From Imbricaverruca yamaguchii (taxonomy: Eukaryota > Arthropoda > Thecostraca > Neoverrucidae): a stretch of DNA of 64,000 bases. The notes beneath the pieces were generated by a model. That model did no database searches and was not told the origin of the DNA. It saw only the letters and a list, made by a program, of their open reading frames with translations. Of the stretch, positions 32,923-47,302 are shown one piece after another (the first letter of the stretch is position 1; every line of letters begins with the position of its first letter). The DNA is taken from the NCBI GenBank assembly GCA_034440575.1, contig JAOTOL010001660.1:2841001-2905000 (forward strand), read 5' to 3'. A program made the translations under genes and the position numbers.

Positions 32923-35900
32923 TACTCACTAGCCTGGCCGTATCCACGTCATTTACTAGCCGGGCTATATCCACGCCATTTAATAGACTGGCTATATCCA
33001 CGTCACTCACTAGCCTGGCCATATCCACGTCACTCACTAGCCTGGCCATATCCACATCACTCACTAGCCTGGCCATATCCACGTCATTCACGAGCCTGAT
33101 CATATCCACGTCACTCACTAGCCTGGCAATATCCACGTCACTCACTAGTCTAATCATATCCACGTCACTCACTAGCCTGGCCATATCCACACCACTCACT
33201 AGCCTGGTCATATCCACGTTGCCCACTAGTCTGATTATATCTACGTCACTCACTAGCTGGCCATATCCACGTCATTTACGAGCTTGATCATATCCACGTC
33301 ACTCACTAGCCTGGCAATATACACGTCACTCACTAGTCTAATCATATCCACGTCACTCACTAGCCTGGCCATATCCACATCACTCACTAGCCTGGTCATA
33401 TCCACGTCACTCACTAGTCTGATGATATCCACGTCACTCACTAGCCTGGCCATATCCACGTTACCCACTAGTCTGATCATATCCACGTCACTCACTAGTC
33501 TGATCATATCCACGTCACTCACTAGCCTGGCCATATCCACGTCACTCACTATCATGATCATATCCACGTCACTCACTAGCCTGGTCATATCCACGTTACC
33601 CACTAGTCTGATCATATCCACGTCACCCACTAGTCTGATCATATCCACGTCACTCACTAGTCTGATCATATCCACGTCACTCACTATCCTGATCATATCC
33701 ACGTCACTCACTAGCCTGGTCATATCCACGTTACCCACTAGTCTGATCATATCCACGTCACTCACTAGTCTGATCATATCCACGTCACTCACTAGTCTGA
33801 TCATATCCACGTCACTCACTAGCCTGGCCATATCCACGTTACCCACTAGTCTGATCATATCCACGTCACTCACTAGTCTGATCATATCCACGTCACTCAC
33901 TAGCCTGGTCATATCCACGTCACTCACTATCCTGATCATATCAACGTCACTCACTAGCCTGGCCATATCCACGTTACCCACTAGTCTGATCATATCCACG
34001 TCACTCACTAGTCTGATCATATCCACGTCACTCACTAGTCTGATCATATCCACGTCACTCACTAGTCTGGTCATATCCACGTCACTCACTAGCCTGGCCA
34101 TATCCACGTTACCCACTAGTCTGATCATCTCCACGTCACTCACTAGTCTGATCATATCCACGTCACTCACTAGCCTGGCCATATCCACGTCACTCACTAG
34201 CCTGGCCATATCCACGTCACTCACTAGCCTGATCAATATCCACGTCACTCACTAGCCTGGCCATATCCACGTTACCCACTAGTCTGATCATATCCACGTC
34301 ACTCACTAGTCTGATCATATCCACATCACTCACTAGCCTGGCAATATCCACGTCACTCACTAGTCTAATCATATCCACGTCACTCACTAGCCTGGCCATA
34401 TCCACACCACTCACTAGCCTGGTCACATCCACGTTGCCCACTAGTCTGATTATATCTACGTCACTCACTAGCTGGCCATATCCACGTCATTCACGAGCTT
34501 GATCATATCCACGTCACTCACTAGCCTGGCAATATCCACGTCACTCACTAGTCTAATCATATCCACGTCACTCACTAGCCTGGCCATATCCACATCACTC
34601 ACTAGCCTGGTCATATCCACGTCACTCACTAGTCTGATGATATCCACGTCACTCACTAGCCTGGTCATATCCACGTTACCCACTAGTCTGATCATATCCA
34701 CGTCACTCACTAGTCTGATCATATCCACGTCACTCACTAGTCTGATCATATCCACGTCACTCACTAGCCTGGCCATATCCACGTTACCCACTAGTCTGAT
34801 CATATCCACGTCACTCACTAGTCTGATCATATCCACGTCACTCACTAGCCTGGTCATATCCACGTCACTCACTATCCTGATCATATCAACGTCACTCACT
34901 AGCCTGGCCATATCCACGTTACCCACTAGTCTGATCATATCCACGTCACTCACTAGTCTGATCATATCCACGTCACTCACTAGTCTGATCATATCCACGT
35001 CACTCACTAGTACATCTGATCATATCACGTCACTCACTACTAGTCTGATCATATCCACGTCACTCACTAGTCTGGTCATATCCACGTCACTCACTAGCCT
35101 GATCATATCAACGTCACTCACTAGCCTGGCCATATCCACGTTACCCACTAGTCTGATCATTCCACGTCACTCACCCCCTGCTTCCGCACTAGTCTGATCT
35201 TCCACGTCACTCACTAGTCTGTCTATCCACGTCACTCACTAGCCTGGCCATATCCACCCCCACTAGCCTGGTCACATCCACGTCCACTATCCTGGCCATA
35301 TCCACGTCACAGCCTGGCTATCTAGCCTGGCATATCGACACTAGTTACATACTAGCCTCATACTACTACTACTGATATCACGTACTACTTCGCTGCATCA
35401 CTTATTCTGATCATATCCACGTCACCACTAGTCTGATCATATCCACGTCACTACTAGCCTGTTGTCATATCACGTCACTACTAGCCTGGCCATATCCACG
35501 TTACCCACTAGTCTGATCATATCCACGTCACTCACTAGTCTGATCATATCCACGTCACTCACTAGTCTGATCATATCCACGTCACTCACTAGTCTGGTCA
35601 TATCCACGTCACTCACTATCCTGATCATATCAACGTCACTCACTAGCCTGGCCATATCCACGTTACCCACTAGTCTGATCATATCCACGTCACTCACTAG
35701 TCTGATCATATCCACGTCACTCACTAGTCTGATCATATCCACGTCACTCACTAGTCTGGTCATATCCACGTCACTCACTAGCCTGACCATATCCACGTTA
35801 CCCACTAGTCTGATCATATTCACGTCACTCACTAGTCTGATCATATCCACGTCACTCACTAGCCTGGCCATATCCACGTCACTCACTAGCCTGGCCATAA

Positions 35901-37195
35901 CCACGTCATTCACGAGCCTGATCAATATCCACGTCACTCACTAGCCTGGCCATATCCACGTTACCCACTAGTCTGATCATATCCACGTCACTCACTAGTC
36001 TGATCATATCCACATCACTCACTAGCCTGGCAATATCCACGTCACTCACTAGTCTAATCATATCCACGTCACTCACTAGCCTGGCCATATCCACACCACT
36101 CACTAGCCTGGTCACATCCACGTTGCCCACTAGTCTGATTATATCTACGTCACTCACTAGCTGGCCATATCCACGTCATTCACGAGCTTGATCATATCCA
36201 CGTCACTCACTAGCCTGGCAATATCCACGTCACTCACTAGTCTAATCATATCCACGTCACTCACTAGCCTGGCCATATCCACATCACTCACTAGCCTGGT
36301 CATATCCACGTCACTCACTAGTCTGATGATATCCACGTCACTCACTAGCCTGACCATATCCACGTTACCCACTAGTCTGATCATATTCACGTCACTCACT
36401 AGTCTGATCATATCCACGTCACTCACTAGCCTGGCCATATCCACGTCACTCACTATCATGATCATATCCACGTCACTCACTAGCCTGGTCATATCCACGT
36501 TACCCACTAGTCTGATCATATCCACGTCACCCACTAGTCTGATCATATCCACGTCACTCACTAGTCTGATCATATCCACGTCACTCACTATCCTGATCAC
36601 ATCCACGTCACTCACTAGCCTGGTCATATCCACGTTACCCACTAGTCTGATCATATCCACGTCACTCACTAGTCTGATCATATCCACATCACTCACTATC
36701 CTGATTATATCCACGTCACTCACTAGCCTGGGTATATCCACGTCACTCACTAGCCTGGCCATATCCACGTTACCCACTAGTCTGATCATATCCACGTCAC
36801 TCTCTAGTCTGATCATATCCACGTCACTCTCTAGTCCGATCATATCCACGTCACTCACTAGTCTGATCATATCCACGTCACTCACTAGCCTGGTCATATC
36901 CACGTCACTCACTAGTCTAATCATATCCACGTCACTCACTAGCCTGGCCATATCCACATCACTCACTAGCCTGGTCATATCCACGTCACTCACTAGCCTG
37001 GTCATATCCACATCACTCACTAGCCTGGCCATATCCACGTTACCCACTAGTCTGATCATATCCACGTTACTCACTAGTCTGATCATATCCACGTCACTCA
37101 CTAGTCTGATTATATCTACGTCACTCACTAGTCTGATTATACCTACGTCACTCACTAGCCTGGCCATATCCACGTCACTCACTAGCCTCATCATA
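32923..37195. repeat. 27-bp minisatellite, about 158 copies, with 1,215-bp higher-order repeat
   Basis: Units follow atatccacgtcactcactag plus cctggcc, tctgatc or similar endings; the palindromes ACTAGT and TGATCA recur. A rare truncated unit, cactagctggcc, sits at 33255, 34470 and 36159; the first spacing is 1,215 bp, exactly 45 units. A second marker, gatcaatatcc with one extra a, sits at 34231 and 35920, offset 1,689 bp, the same as the second ctagctggcc spacing. Large blocks have therefore been duplicated. Both strands stay open in one frame (9-residue ISTSLTSLA and IRLVSDVDM repeats). Confidence 0.97.
35160..35472. other. Indel-rich disordered patch inside the 27-bp array
   Basis: Only here do the units carry many small deletions, homopolymer runs (cccccac, cccccc-like), and fragments such as tactactactactg. 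Units on both sides are clean. This pattern is typical of unpolished long-read sequence used to close a gap, so the order and length here should not be trusted. Confidence 0.65.
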
Positions 37196-38284
37196 ATGAC
37201 ATGCAAGCAAGGTATGACATCTAGCAGAAGTGACACGTACAAAGGTCAAGGTCATTATATCCCGACAATAGCAAATGCTTTGAAATGTGTGATGAACTGT
37301 TGAATAGGACAATATTTGCACCCGATGGCGCTCAGGTAAGATGAATTCTACGAAGCCAAAATCAAACGTTTGTCGCCATCATTTGACATCCCCTCCCCAA
37401 AAATACGTCGCGCTAAAACCTACACAGAATGACCATAATGAAAATTCGACATTTTCGACTTGTAATTTAAGAACAAAATCATGACAAGGTGAAATATTCA
37501 TACATAATTACTGAAATTTAGCAATGTTTTGTTGGCAGCAGTCCTTACCCAAAGGGCGTGGAAGGCATACACTCGCGGGACGTGTCACGTGGTTTCTCGG
37601 CTATTTGACCAGATGTTTACTCAACACTTCGAATTATGCTGCAGAACTTATTCTGGTTTTCAAAAATATTATTTAGTAAAAAGGGTATGCGCAAGTCTCT
37701 CTTTTACTGGTACAAGTACTCAGTTGAGCCTGGGACTTGAATTAAAGGCGTATGTTGTTTTATTGCGTTTCCGTTCATCATTATTATATATACTCGTGTT
37801 TTACTTTTGACTCCATCTTGTATGGTTTATACATGAATAATGGTTCCATGTACATCTAAAATGCGTAGTGAAAGAAAGTCATGACCTGATGTTGACCAGC
37901 CGTAAATCTTGAACCTTTCGAGACCATATCTCAATATTGTGACAAAATGCGTACGTATGAATTGTGGATAGGCCATCGAAATTGTACTGCGATATCCTGT
38001 ATGGTTCGGTAATTACCTCAAAATAATTACGCAAGTTAAATCAATTGACCCCTCCCCTAGCATTGCAATAGTTAAAGTCACCAGACTTGCTGCTTTAAGT
38101 AGCTTTAAGTGTTCCATTATTTTTACTTTCCTGTTGTATGCAGTTGTTACATTGCTGTTAAGTGTGATTTTCAGTTTACCAAGTGCAGTCCCATGCCCTT
38201 TTGCTGAAGTTCCCCATGGAAAAGATGCAAATTCACTGGCATGACAAATAACAGTCGGCTTGACAAGAACAACATAGAAACACA
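37196..38284. other. Unique sequence, no gene recognised
   Basis: A 93-codon plus frame at 37529-37810 is not recognised. AT-rich overall. Confidence 0.5.
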
Positions 38285-38975
38285 GGCAGTCACACACAGT
38301 CACGGGTGGGAACGTTACACAGGCGGTCACACACAGTCACGGGTGGGAACGTTACACAGGCAATCACGGGGTGGGAACGTTACCAGGCAGTCACGGGTGG
38401 CGACGGTACACAGGCAATCACGGGTGGGAACGTTACACAGGCAATCACGAGTGGGAACGTTGCACAGGCAATCACGGGTGGGAACGTTACACAGGCGGTC
38501 ACACACAGTCACGGGTGGGAACGTTACACAGGCAATCACGGGGTGGGAACGTTACACAGGCAATCACGGGTGGGAACGTTACACAGGCAATCACGAGTGG
38601 GAACGTTACACAGGCAATCACGGGTGGGAACGTTGCACAGGCAATCACGGGTGGGAACGTTACACAGGCAATCACGGGTGGGAACGTTACACAGGCAATC
38701 ACGGGTGGGAACGTTACACAGGCAATCACGGGTGGGAACGTTACACAGGCAATCACGGGTGGGAACGTTACACAGGCAATCACGGGGTGGGAACGTTACA
38801 CAGGCAATCACGGGTGGGAACGTTACACAGGCAATCACGGGTGGGAACGTTACACAGGCAATCACGGGTGGGAACGTTACACAGGAAATCACGAGCGGGA
38901 ACGTTGCACAGGCAATCACGGGGTGGGAACGTTACACAGGCAATCACGGGTGGCGACGTTACACAGGCTGTCGCT
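38285..38975. repeat. 27-bp minisatellite, about 25 copies
   Basis: Units contain caatcacgggtgggaacgtt and acacagg; 28-bp variants have an extra g (cggggtggg). Longer variants with cggtcacacacagtcacgg occur near 38285, 38320 and 38490. It is a different sequence from the 32.9-kb array despite the same period. Confidence 0.94.
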
Positions 38976-38989
38976 GATTTACTAGCAGT

Positions 38990-39464
38990 GTAGCTTTGGT
39001 TCTATTCGCAGGGGAGCACAGCAGGGATTGCTATTATGCCCTGTCATACTCGTTGGATTCGGGATATGATTGGATGCAATCGTGACACTGCTTTTCGTTT
39101 CGGAATGGATAAAGGAAAGGTCTGTTAGCAAAGTTCTCGTTCGGAGCTCCGAAATCCGTGTATAATTCTGAATCGCTGGAGAGAATAATGAATAAGATAG
39201 TTAGCAATGGCCTTAGACTCATAATTCGACAAGGACAAAATGAACCAGAAATGTTGTTATTCAAATTCATTGTTCACATTGTTTGTTTTGTATTGCCGAC
39301 GTTTCGTCTATATGGCATTATCATGGAATTGCTCTCGTCATTTGATTATGTTGTGATGAATTTTCCTGGTGAAGATGATGCAATGCAATTACGTAGAATG
39401 TCTTTGAATTTCATTTTGATGTAATTATTATTGTAATGATTTAATATATAGGTTAGAGTGGACG
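38990..39464. other. Unique sequence, no gene recognised
   Basis: An 88-codon plus frame (39158-39424) with a hydrophobic middle is seen, but no family is recognised and support is weak. Confidence 0.4.
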
Positions 39465-39806
39465 TCGCCCCGGTAGCTCAGTTGGTTAGAGCGTTGGCCT
39501 GCATTGGTCTCCCCTGTCCTGGCAACACAGGGCTCGAGTTTCCTCACGCGCTCGAATTAAGCCCACGATTGGGACAGTCAGTTGCCAACTGGCCCGATAA
39601 GGCCAGGCCGAGCTACCGCGGTGGTCGTGTCGATGCATTGATGGCACGCTAGACTCTCGGTCAATCGCTTGCCGTTGAAGTGGAATTATCGGATCGGGTA
39701 GTGAGGCCAATGACCATGCAACAAACTCAGCTTAGCAATATGACCCTGGTCCATGGTCTGGTCCACCCACACCAACAAAATATCCGGTTCAGCTCCTTAC
39801 AAAGTC
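39465..39806 (+). mobile_element. tRNA-derived SINE, family S1, copy 1
   Basis: The head contains an RNA polymerase III A box within ggtagctcagttggttagag and a B box ggctcgagtttcc. The same head and body recur at 54224-54552: ctggcccgata, gagctaccg-ggtggtcgtgtcg-tgcatt, ggcacgcta and a final tccggttcagctccttac / ggatcaacttccttac. The length of about 340 bp is normal for a SINE. The head does not fold as an intact tRNA, so it is not called a tRNA gene. Target duplication not resolved. Confidence 0.82.
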
Positions 39807-40208
39807 ATCATTTTGCTCCATTATCTTCTTTTTGAAGAATAGTGGAAATATAGAGGCAGTGAAGTGTTTCTGTTGCTGTTGCTTCAGTATTTGTTGATTC
39901 TTGTGCTGTATCAACTATAGTACTACACACATCTTGCTATGTGTAACGAAAGGTGTTGTTTCCAAACAGATTAGAGTCCGGATGGAAGGATGCATGTGCA
40001 ACAGGACCTGTGCACGCCGATACGCATCCGAATTTCATCCTGGATCTGGAACTTCCAATTAGTCTTACGACCTGACATCCACTCCGATTGCGTATAGCTC
40101 AAGCCAGCCGTAAGGGGGCGAGGAAGTGAGTTTTCCCGCGCGTGCCATGTGAGAGACGCTTTAGCGATGGCGGACCGCCGCAGGGCGTTTCACCGGCAAT
40201 GGTGGCGT
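39807..40208. other. Unique sequence, nothing recognised
   Basis: No gene or RNA signal is visible between the SINE and the 65-bp repeat block. Confidence 0.5.
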
Positions 40209-40620
40209 TCTTCCACGCCTGTGCCCAGGCCGGGTGTATGCTCGGGGCGGGGATGGCCGAGTGGTTAAGGTGTCGGGCTATGGGTACCAAAGGTCCCGGG
40301 TACGACTCTAGCGCCACTCAGGACAATTCCCAATCCAACGGCCCACCGGCGAAGCAGTGTGGGCGGCGCTATTAGCCGTGAATGTGCATAACGTGTGTCG
40401 TGAACCAACCAACAAACAAACAAACGGGTGTATGCTCTGATGATGACGTCACTGGGATCTGATGACGTCGGCCGGCCCATGCTCAGGCCGAGTGTATGCT
40501 CTGGTGGTGACATCATTATCGTCAGGTGGCATCAGCCCGGCCCATGTCCAGGCTAAGAGTATGCTCTGGTGATGACGTCACTGAGGTCAGGTGACGTCGG
40601 CCCGCCCGTGCCCAGGTCGG
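40209..40620. repeat. 64-65-bp tandem repeat interrupted by a SINE
   Basis: The phrase gtatgctct(g) occurs at 40430, 40494 and 40559, and a further unit end (cccaggccgggtgtatgctc) lies left of the SINE at 40224-40243. Full CRE palindromes TGACGTCA lie at 40444-40451 and 40573-40580, with near matches (tgacgtcg) beside them. The SINE split one unit. Confidence 0.78.
40244..40425 (+). mobile_element. tRNA-derived SINE, family S2 (Ser/Leu-like head), copy 1
   Basis: The head ggggatggccgagtggttaa resembles the 5' part of a class II tRNA (A box tggccgagtgg), followed by a B-box-like gtcccgggtacgactc. The body cggcccaccggcgaagcag and a tail of accaacc(aaac)n follow. It is flanked by a perfect 12-bp duplication gggtgtatgctc at 40232-40243 and 40426-40437. 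The reverse-strand copy at 60022-60202 is collinear. Confidence 0.9.
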
Positions 40621-40725
40621 CGGCGGTGAGCGATTGTTGTCTTCAGGGCGCGCCGACAGCACGTCACGGCTCGACGGCGTCCGCCTCGATAAAACCGCCG
40701 GCTGACAGAGTAAGCCGCCGGCACG

Positions 40726-43200
40726 GCTGGTGGAACCACAGACAGGAGTAATGGAACCACCGACAGGAGTAATGGAACCACGGACAGGGATGATAATACC
40801 ACTGACAGGAGTAATGGAACCACGGACAGAAGTAATGGAACCACGGACAGGAGTAATGGAACCACCGACAGGAGTAATGGAACCACGGACATGAGTAATG
40901 GAACCACCGACAGAAGTAATGGAACCGCGGACAGAGGTAATGGTACCACGTACAGGAGTAATGGAACCACCGACAGGAGTAATGGAACCACGTACAGGAG
41001 TAATGGAACAACGGACAGGAGTAATGGAACCACGGACAGAAGTAATGGAACCACGGACAGAAGTAATGGAACCACGGACAGGAGTAATGGAACCACTGAT
41101 AGGAGTAATGGAACCACGGACAGGAGTAATGGAACCACGGACAGGAGTAATGGAACCACGGACAGGAGTAATGGAACCACGGACAGGGATGATAATACCA
41201 CGACAGGAGTAATGGAACCACCGACATGAGTAATGGAACCACGGACAGGAGTAATGGAACCACGGATAGGAGTAATGGAACCAGTGACAGGAGTAATGGA
41301 ACCACGGACAGGAGTAATGGAGCCACCGACAGGAGTGATGGAGCCATGTACAGGAGTAATGGAACTACGGACAGGAGTAATGGAACCACTGACAGGAGTA
41401 ATGGAACCACCGACAGGAGTAATGGAACCACCGACAGGAGTAATGGAACCATGGACAGGGATGATATAACCACGGACAGGAGTAATGAAACCACGGACAG
41501 GGATGATGGAACCACCGACAGGAGTAATGGAACCACGGACATGAGTAATGGAACCACGGACAGGAGTAATGGAACCACGGACATGAGTAATGGAACCACG
41601 GACAGGGATGATGGAACCACCGACATGAGTAATGGAACCACGGACATGAGTAATGGAACCACGGACAGCACTGATATAACTATGGACATGGATGATGGAG
41701 CCACCAAAAGTAGTAATGCAACCACAGACAGTAGTAATGGAACCACGGACAGGAGTAATGGAACCACCGACAGGAGTAATGGAACCACGGGGAGGAGTAA
41801 TGGAACCACGGACAGGAGTAATGGAACCACCGACAGGAGTAATGGAACCACGGACAGGAGTAATGGAACCACCGACAGGAGTAATGGAACCACGGACAGG
41901 AGTAATGGAACCACCGACAGGAGTAATGTAACCACGGACAGGGATGATAATACCACGGACAGGAGTAATGGAACCACCGACAGGAGTAATGGAACCACGG
42001 ACATGAGTAATGGAACCACGGACAGCACTGATATAACTATGGACATGGATGATGGAGCCACCAAAAGTAGTAATGCAACCACAGACAGTAGTAATGGAAC
42101 CACGGACAGGAGTAATGGAACCACCGACAGGAGTAATGGAACCACGGGGAGGAGTAATGGAACCACGGACAGGAGTAATGTAACCAGTGACAGGAGTAAT
42201 GGAACCACGGATAGGAGTAATGGAACCACCGACAGGAGTGATGGAGCCATGTACAGGAGTAATGGAACCACGGACAGGAGTAATGGAACCACGGACAGGA
42301 GTAATGGAACCACTGACAGGAGTAATGGAACCACCGACAGGAGTAATGTAACCATGGACATGGATGATATAACCACGGACAGGAGTAATGGAACCACGGA
42401 CAAGAGTAATGGAACCACCGACAGGAGTAACGGAACCGCGGACATGAGTAATGGAACCACGGACATGTATGATGGAACCAGTGACAAGAGTAATGGAGTC
42501 ATGTACAGGAGTAATGGAACCACGGACAGGAGTAATGGAACCACGGACAGGAGTAATGGAACCACCGACAGGAGTAATGTAACCAGTGACAGGAGTAATG
42601 GAACCACGGATAGGAGTAATGGAACCACCGACAGGAGTGATGGAGCCATGTACAGGAGTAATGGAACCACGGACAGGAGTAATGGAACCACGGACAGGAG
42701 TAATGGAACCACTGACAGGAGTAATGGAACCACCGACAGGAGTAATGTAACCATGGACATGGATGATATAACCACGGACAGGAGTAATGGAACCACGGAC
42801 AAGAGTAATGGAACCACGGACAGGAGTAACGGAACCGCGGACATGAGTAATGGAACCACGGACATGAGTAATGGAACCATGGACAGGAGTAACGGAACCA
42901 CGGACATGAGTAATGGAACCACCGACATGAGTAATGGAACCACGGACAGGAGTAACGGAATCACGGACATGAGTAATGGAACCACCGACATGAGTAATGG
43001 AACCACGGACAGGGATGATGGAACCACGGACATGATTAATGGAACCACCGACATGAGTAATGGAACCACTGACAGCACTGATATAACTACGGACATGGAT
43101 GATGGAGCCACCAAAAGTAGTAATGAAACCACAGACAGTAGTAATGGAACCACGGACAGGAGCAATGGAAACATGGGCAGGAGTAATGGATCCATGGGCA
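40726..43200. repeat. 21-bp minisatellite, about 117 copies
   Basis: Units follow aatggaaccacggacaggag plus t; common variants are caccgac, catgagt, gggatgat and gaagtaat. A block containing cagcactgatataactatgg then gccaccaaaagtagtaatgc recurs at about 41670, 42025 and 43070, and a block with gtgatggagccatgtacagg recurs at about 41335, 42236 and 42637, so segments were duplicated as units. One plus frame reads SNGTTDR for 751 codons and two minus frames exceed 850 codons; another plus frame is closed by taa in each unit. Confidence 0.96.
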
Positions 43201-43224
43201 GCACTAATGGAACCACGGTCAGGG

Positions 43225-43445
43225 CTACTGGAACCACCTACATAGCTGATAGAACCACCTACATAGCTGCTGGAACCACCTACATAGCTGCTGGAACCAC
43301 CTACATAGCTGATATAACCACCTACATAGCTGCTGGAACCACCTACATAGCTGATAGAACCACCTACATAGCTGATGGAACCACCTACATAGCTGATGGA
43401 ACCACCTACATAGCTGATGGAACCACCTACATAGCTGCTGGAACA
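43225..43445. repeat. 21-bp minisatellite, second unit type (accacctacatagctg)
   Basis: About ten units ggaaccacctacatagctg with variable gat/gct follow the previous array in the same 21-bp phase (both share ggaacca). This looks like a local re-amplification of a mutated edge unit. Confidence 0.92.
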
Positions 43446-43489
43446 GACGCAAATCATCAAACGTCGGCCGAAGCGTCCTAATGACTAAA

Positions 43490-43835
43490 TTATAACAACA
43501 GCTGATTGAGGCGCCGACAGGACCGCTCTCCAACCCCGGCAGACATTTCCGAGCGTTCACATACATGGGCGGCGGTTGCATCCAGCGCGCTATCTGAGAA
43601 ATTGTAATTTAGGTAGTGGACACGAGACATGGCGATTTGCAACTCAGATACGTGTGCAGGGCGACCACCACCGGTGGCGGCTGCAGAGACGCAGTGGTGG
43701 CAGACCGGCCGGCCGCCCGTGTCAGCAGCATGTGAGGCGCTCCCCGCCGTTGTGGACGCGGGAGATTGTTCTTCGAGTGAAACTAATGGACTCAGATTAC
43801 CAGCATTTTCCTCCGGGAGGGTTGTGCTGGAGCTA
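43490..43835 (-). CDS. Candidate terminal exon (weak), product unknown
   Basis: On the minus strand a pyrimidine-rich stretch (cccctcccccgcaccccaat, then ctctcacat) ends in CAG at 43838-43836, a good acceptor. An open frame of about 114 codons then runs from [13 protein letters not shown] to a taa stop at 43490. It is GC-rich with moderate CpG and contains no known motif; several cysteines (VCHHC) and a RGD-less basic C-terminus are seen. No donor partner or upstream exon is visible because the microsatellite intervenes. It could equally be chance. Confidence 0.2.
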
Positions 43836-43892
43836 CTGATGTGAGAGATTGGGGTGCGGGGGAGGGGATGGTGACGTGAAGGGTTCAATAGT

Positions 43893-44400
<508 letters not shown>

Positions 44401-44451
44401 TGTTGTGACCGGCCGAGTGCGGCCGGAGCAGACACGAAGGCGGGGCCGGTG

Positions 44452-44811
44452 ATGTCTGGCCAGCCCCTGCAGACGGGCGGCACCGGTCAGGGCCCAGACT
44501 GGAGTCCGGGCCGGCCTTCTGAGCTCATCCCCGCCCTGATGTATGTCCAGTTCCGGCAGCAGCCCGCTGCCGCCGCCGCCGCCGCCGCCGACGACCGGTC
44601 TGCCACCTGGTGGCGGAAGGCTCAGCTGCCCAGGCGCACCCTGATCGCCAGCTTCGCTGTCGTTGAACCCGCTTCACCAGAGGAAGACTCGATATCGTGG
44701 AAGACCGACCCACTGCTTCGACAGGGGCGTACCAGAGACGCCCTCAAAAGGCGGGGGAAGGGGACGAGATCTTATGACCCAATTAAAAAGGACCACATGC
44801 GAGTGTACGAG
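44452..44811 (+). CDS. Candidate coding exon ending in a consensus donor, product unknown
   Basis: An ATG at 44452 opens a 120-codon reading frame ending exactly in phase at gag|gtaaga (44811|44812), a near-ideal 5' splice site. The frame runs through a GC-rich stretch: MSGQPLQTGG at the start, an alanine run of about eight to nine residues from a (gcc)n tract near residues 39-47, then ATWWRKAQLPRR, an acidic EPASPEEDS segment, a basic LKRRGKGTR segment and DPIKKDHMRVYE at the donor. The frame is also open upstream through the TG repeat, so an acceptor at cag|acac (44429-44431) could be used instead of the ATG. I do not recognise the family, and the next exon is not found in the window. Confidence 0.35.
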
Positions 44812-45195
44812 GTAAGAAAGTTTATAATTTGGATAGGCCATGCTGCAAGGAATATTGGGTGGGGCAGCGGGAGGGAAGTTTGAGTGCTGTGGTACAACTT
44901 CAGGCGAAAATTATGAGTCAGCTCACCACCGGTAATTTTGTATGTCTAATGGTCTCGTGACCCCATTATGTCGCTCATCATCCGGATACTCTTGCTGCAA
45001 GGCGGACATAATATTATTTTCGACACTGCCAGAATGGTGGTCCCTACATCCTTTCATTTTTATTGTGTCATCCCCAGTGGTGAACATTTGTCAGTTCGCC
45101 ATCTGATTTTCCCTTCCGAAACTGTTCTGTTAGTTTCTAGCGTTATAATGAAAATATGGTCATGAACATTGCCAGAGATGACAATTTTAAGAACA
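44812..45195. other. Possible intron start / unique sequence
   Basis: AT-richer sequence after the candidate donor. No further exon is evident. Confidence 0.35.
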
Positions 45196-45197
45196 AG

Positions 45198-45353
45198 GTG
45201 AACTGTGAATGGTGAAGGTGAACTGTGAATGGTGAATGTGAACTGTGAATGGTGAAGGTGAACTGTGACTGGTGAAGGTGAACTGTGTATGGTGAAGGTG
45301 AACTGTGAATGGTGAAGGTGAACTGTGAATGGTGAAGGTGAACTGTGAATGAA
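45198..45353. repeat. 20-bp minisatellite, about 8 copies
   Basis: Units gtgaactgtgaatggtgaag, nearly identical. Minus-strand frames stay open through it. Confidence 0.93.
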
Positions 45354-45454
45354 CATGCAGGACATGGAAATGTACATTGCAACCTAGCGAAATACAAAGC
45401 GCATAATGCTTGAATCAGCTTCAGCTGACGGTAACATGCTCCTCAGTTTGCACC

Positions 45455-47302
<1,848 letters not shown>

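Noticed and set aside
32894..37303. Repeat proteins ISTSLTSLA / MIRLVSDVD on opposite strands
   Set aside because: Both strands stay open simply because the 27-bp unit has no stop in one phase of each strand. There are no flanking domains or splice signals.
39465..39540. Functional tRNA gene
   Set aside because: The B box is decayed, the anticodon region does not fold normally, and the head continues into a body shared with another locus, so it is a SINE.
40587..43481. SNGTTDR repeat frame (751 codons) as a glycosylated secreted protein, and 857-957 codon minus frames
   Set aside because: NGT sequons recur because the DNA unit repeats. There is no signal peptide or non-repeat domain, and opposite-strand frames are equally long.
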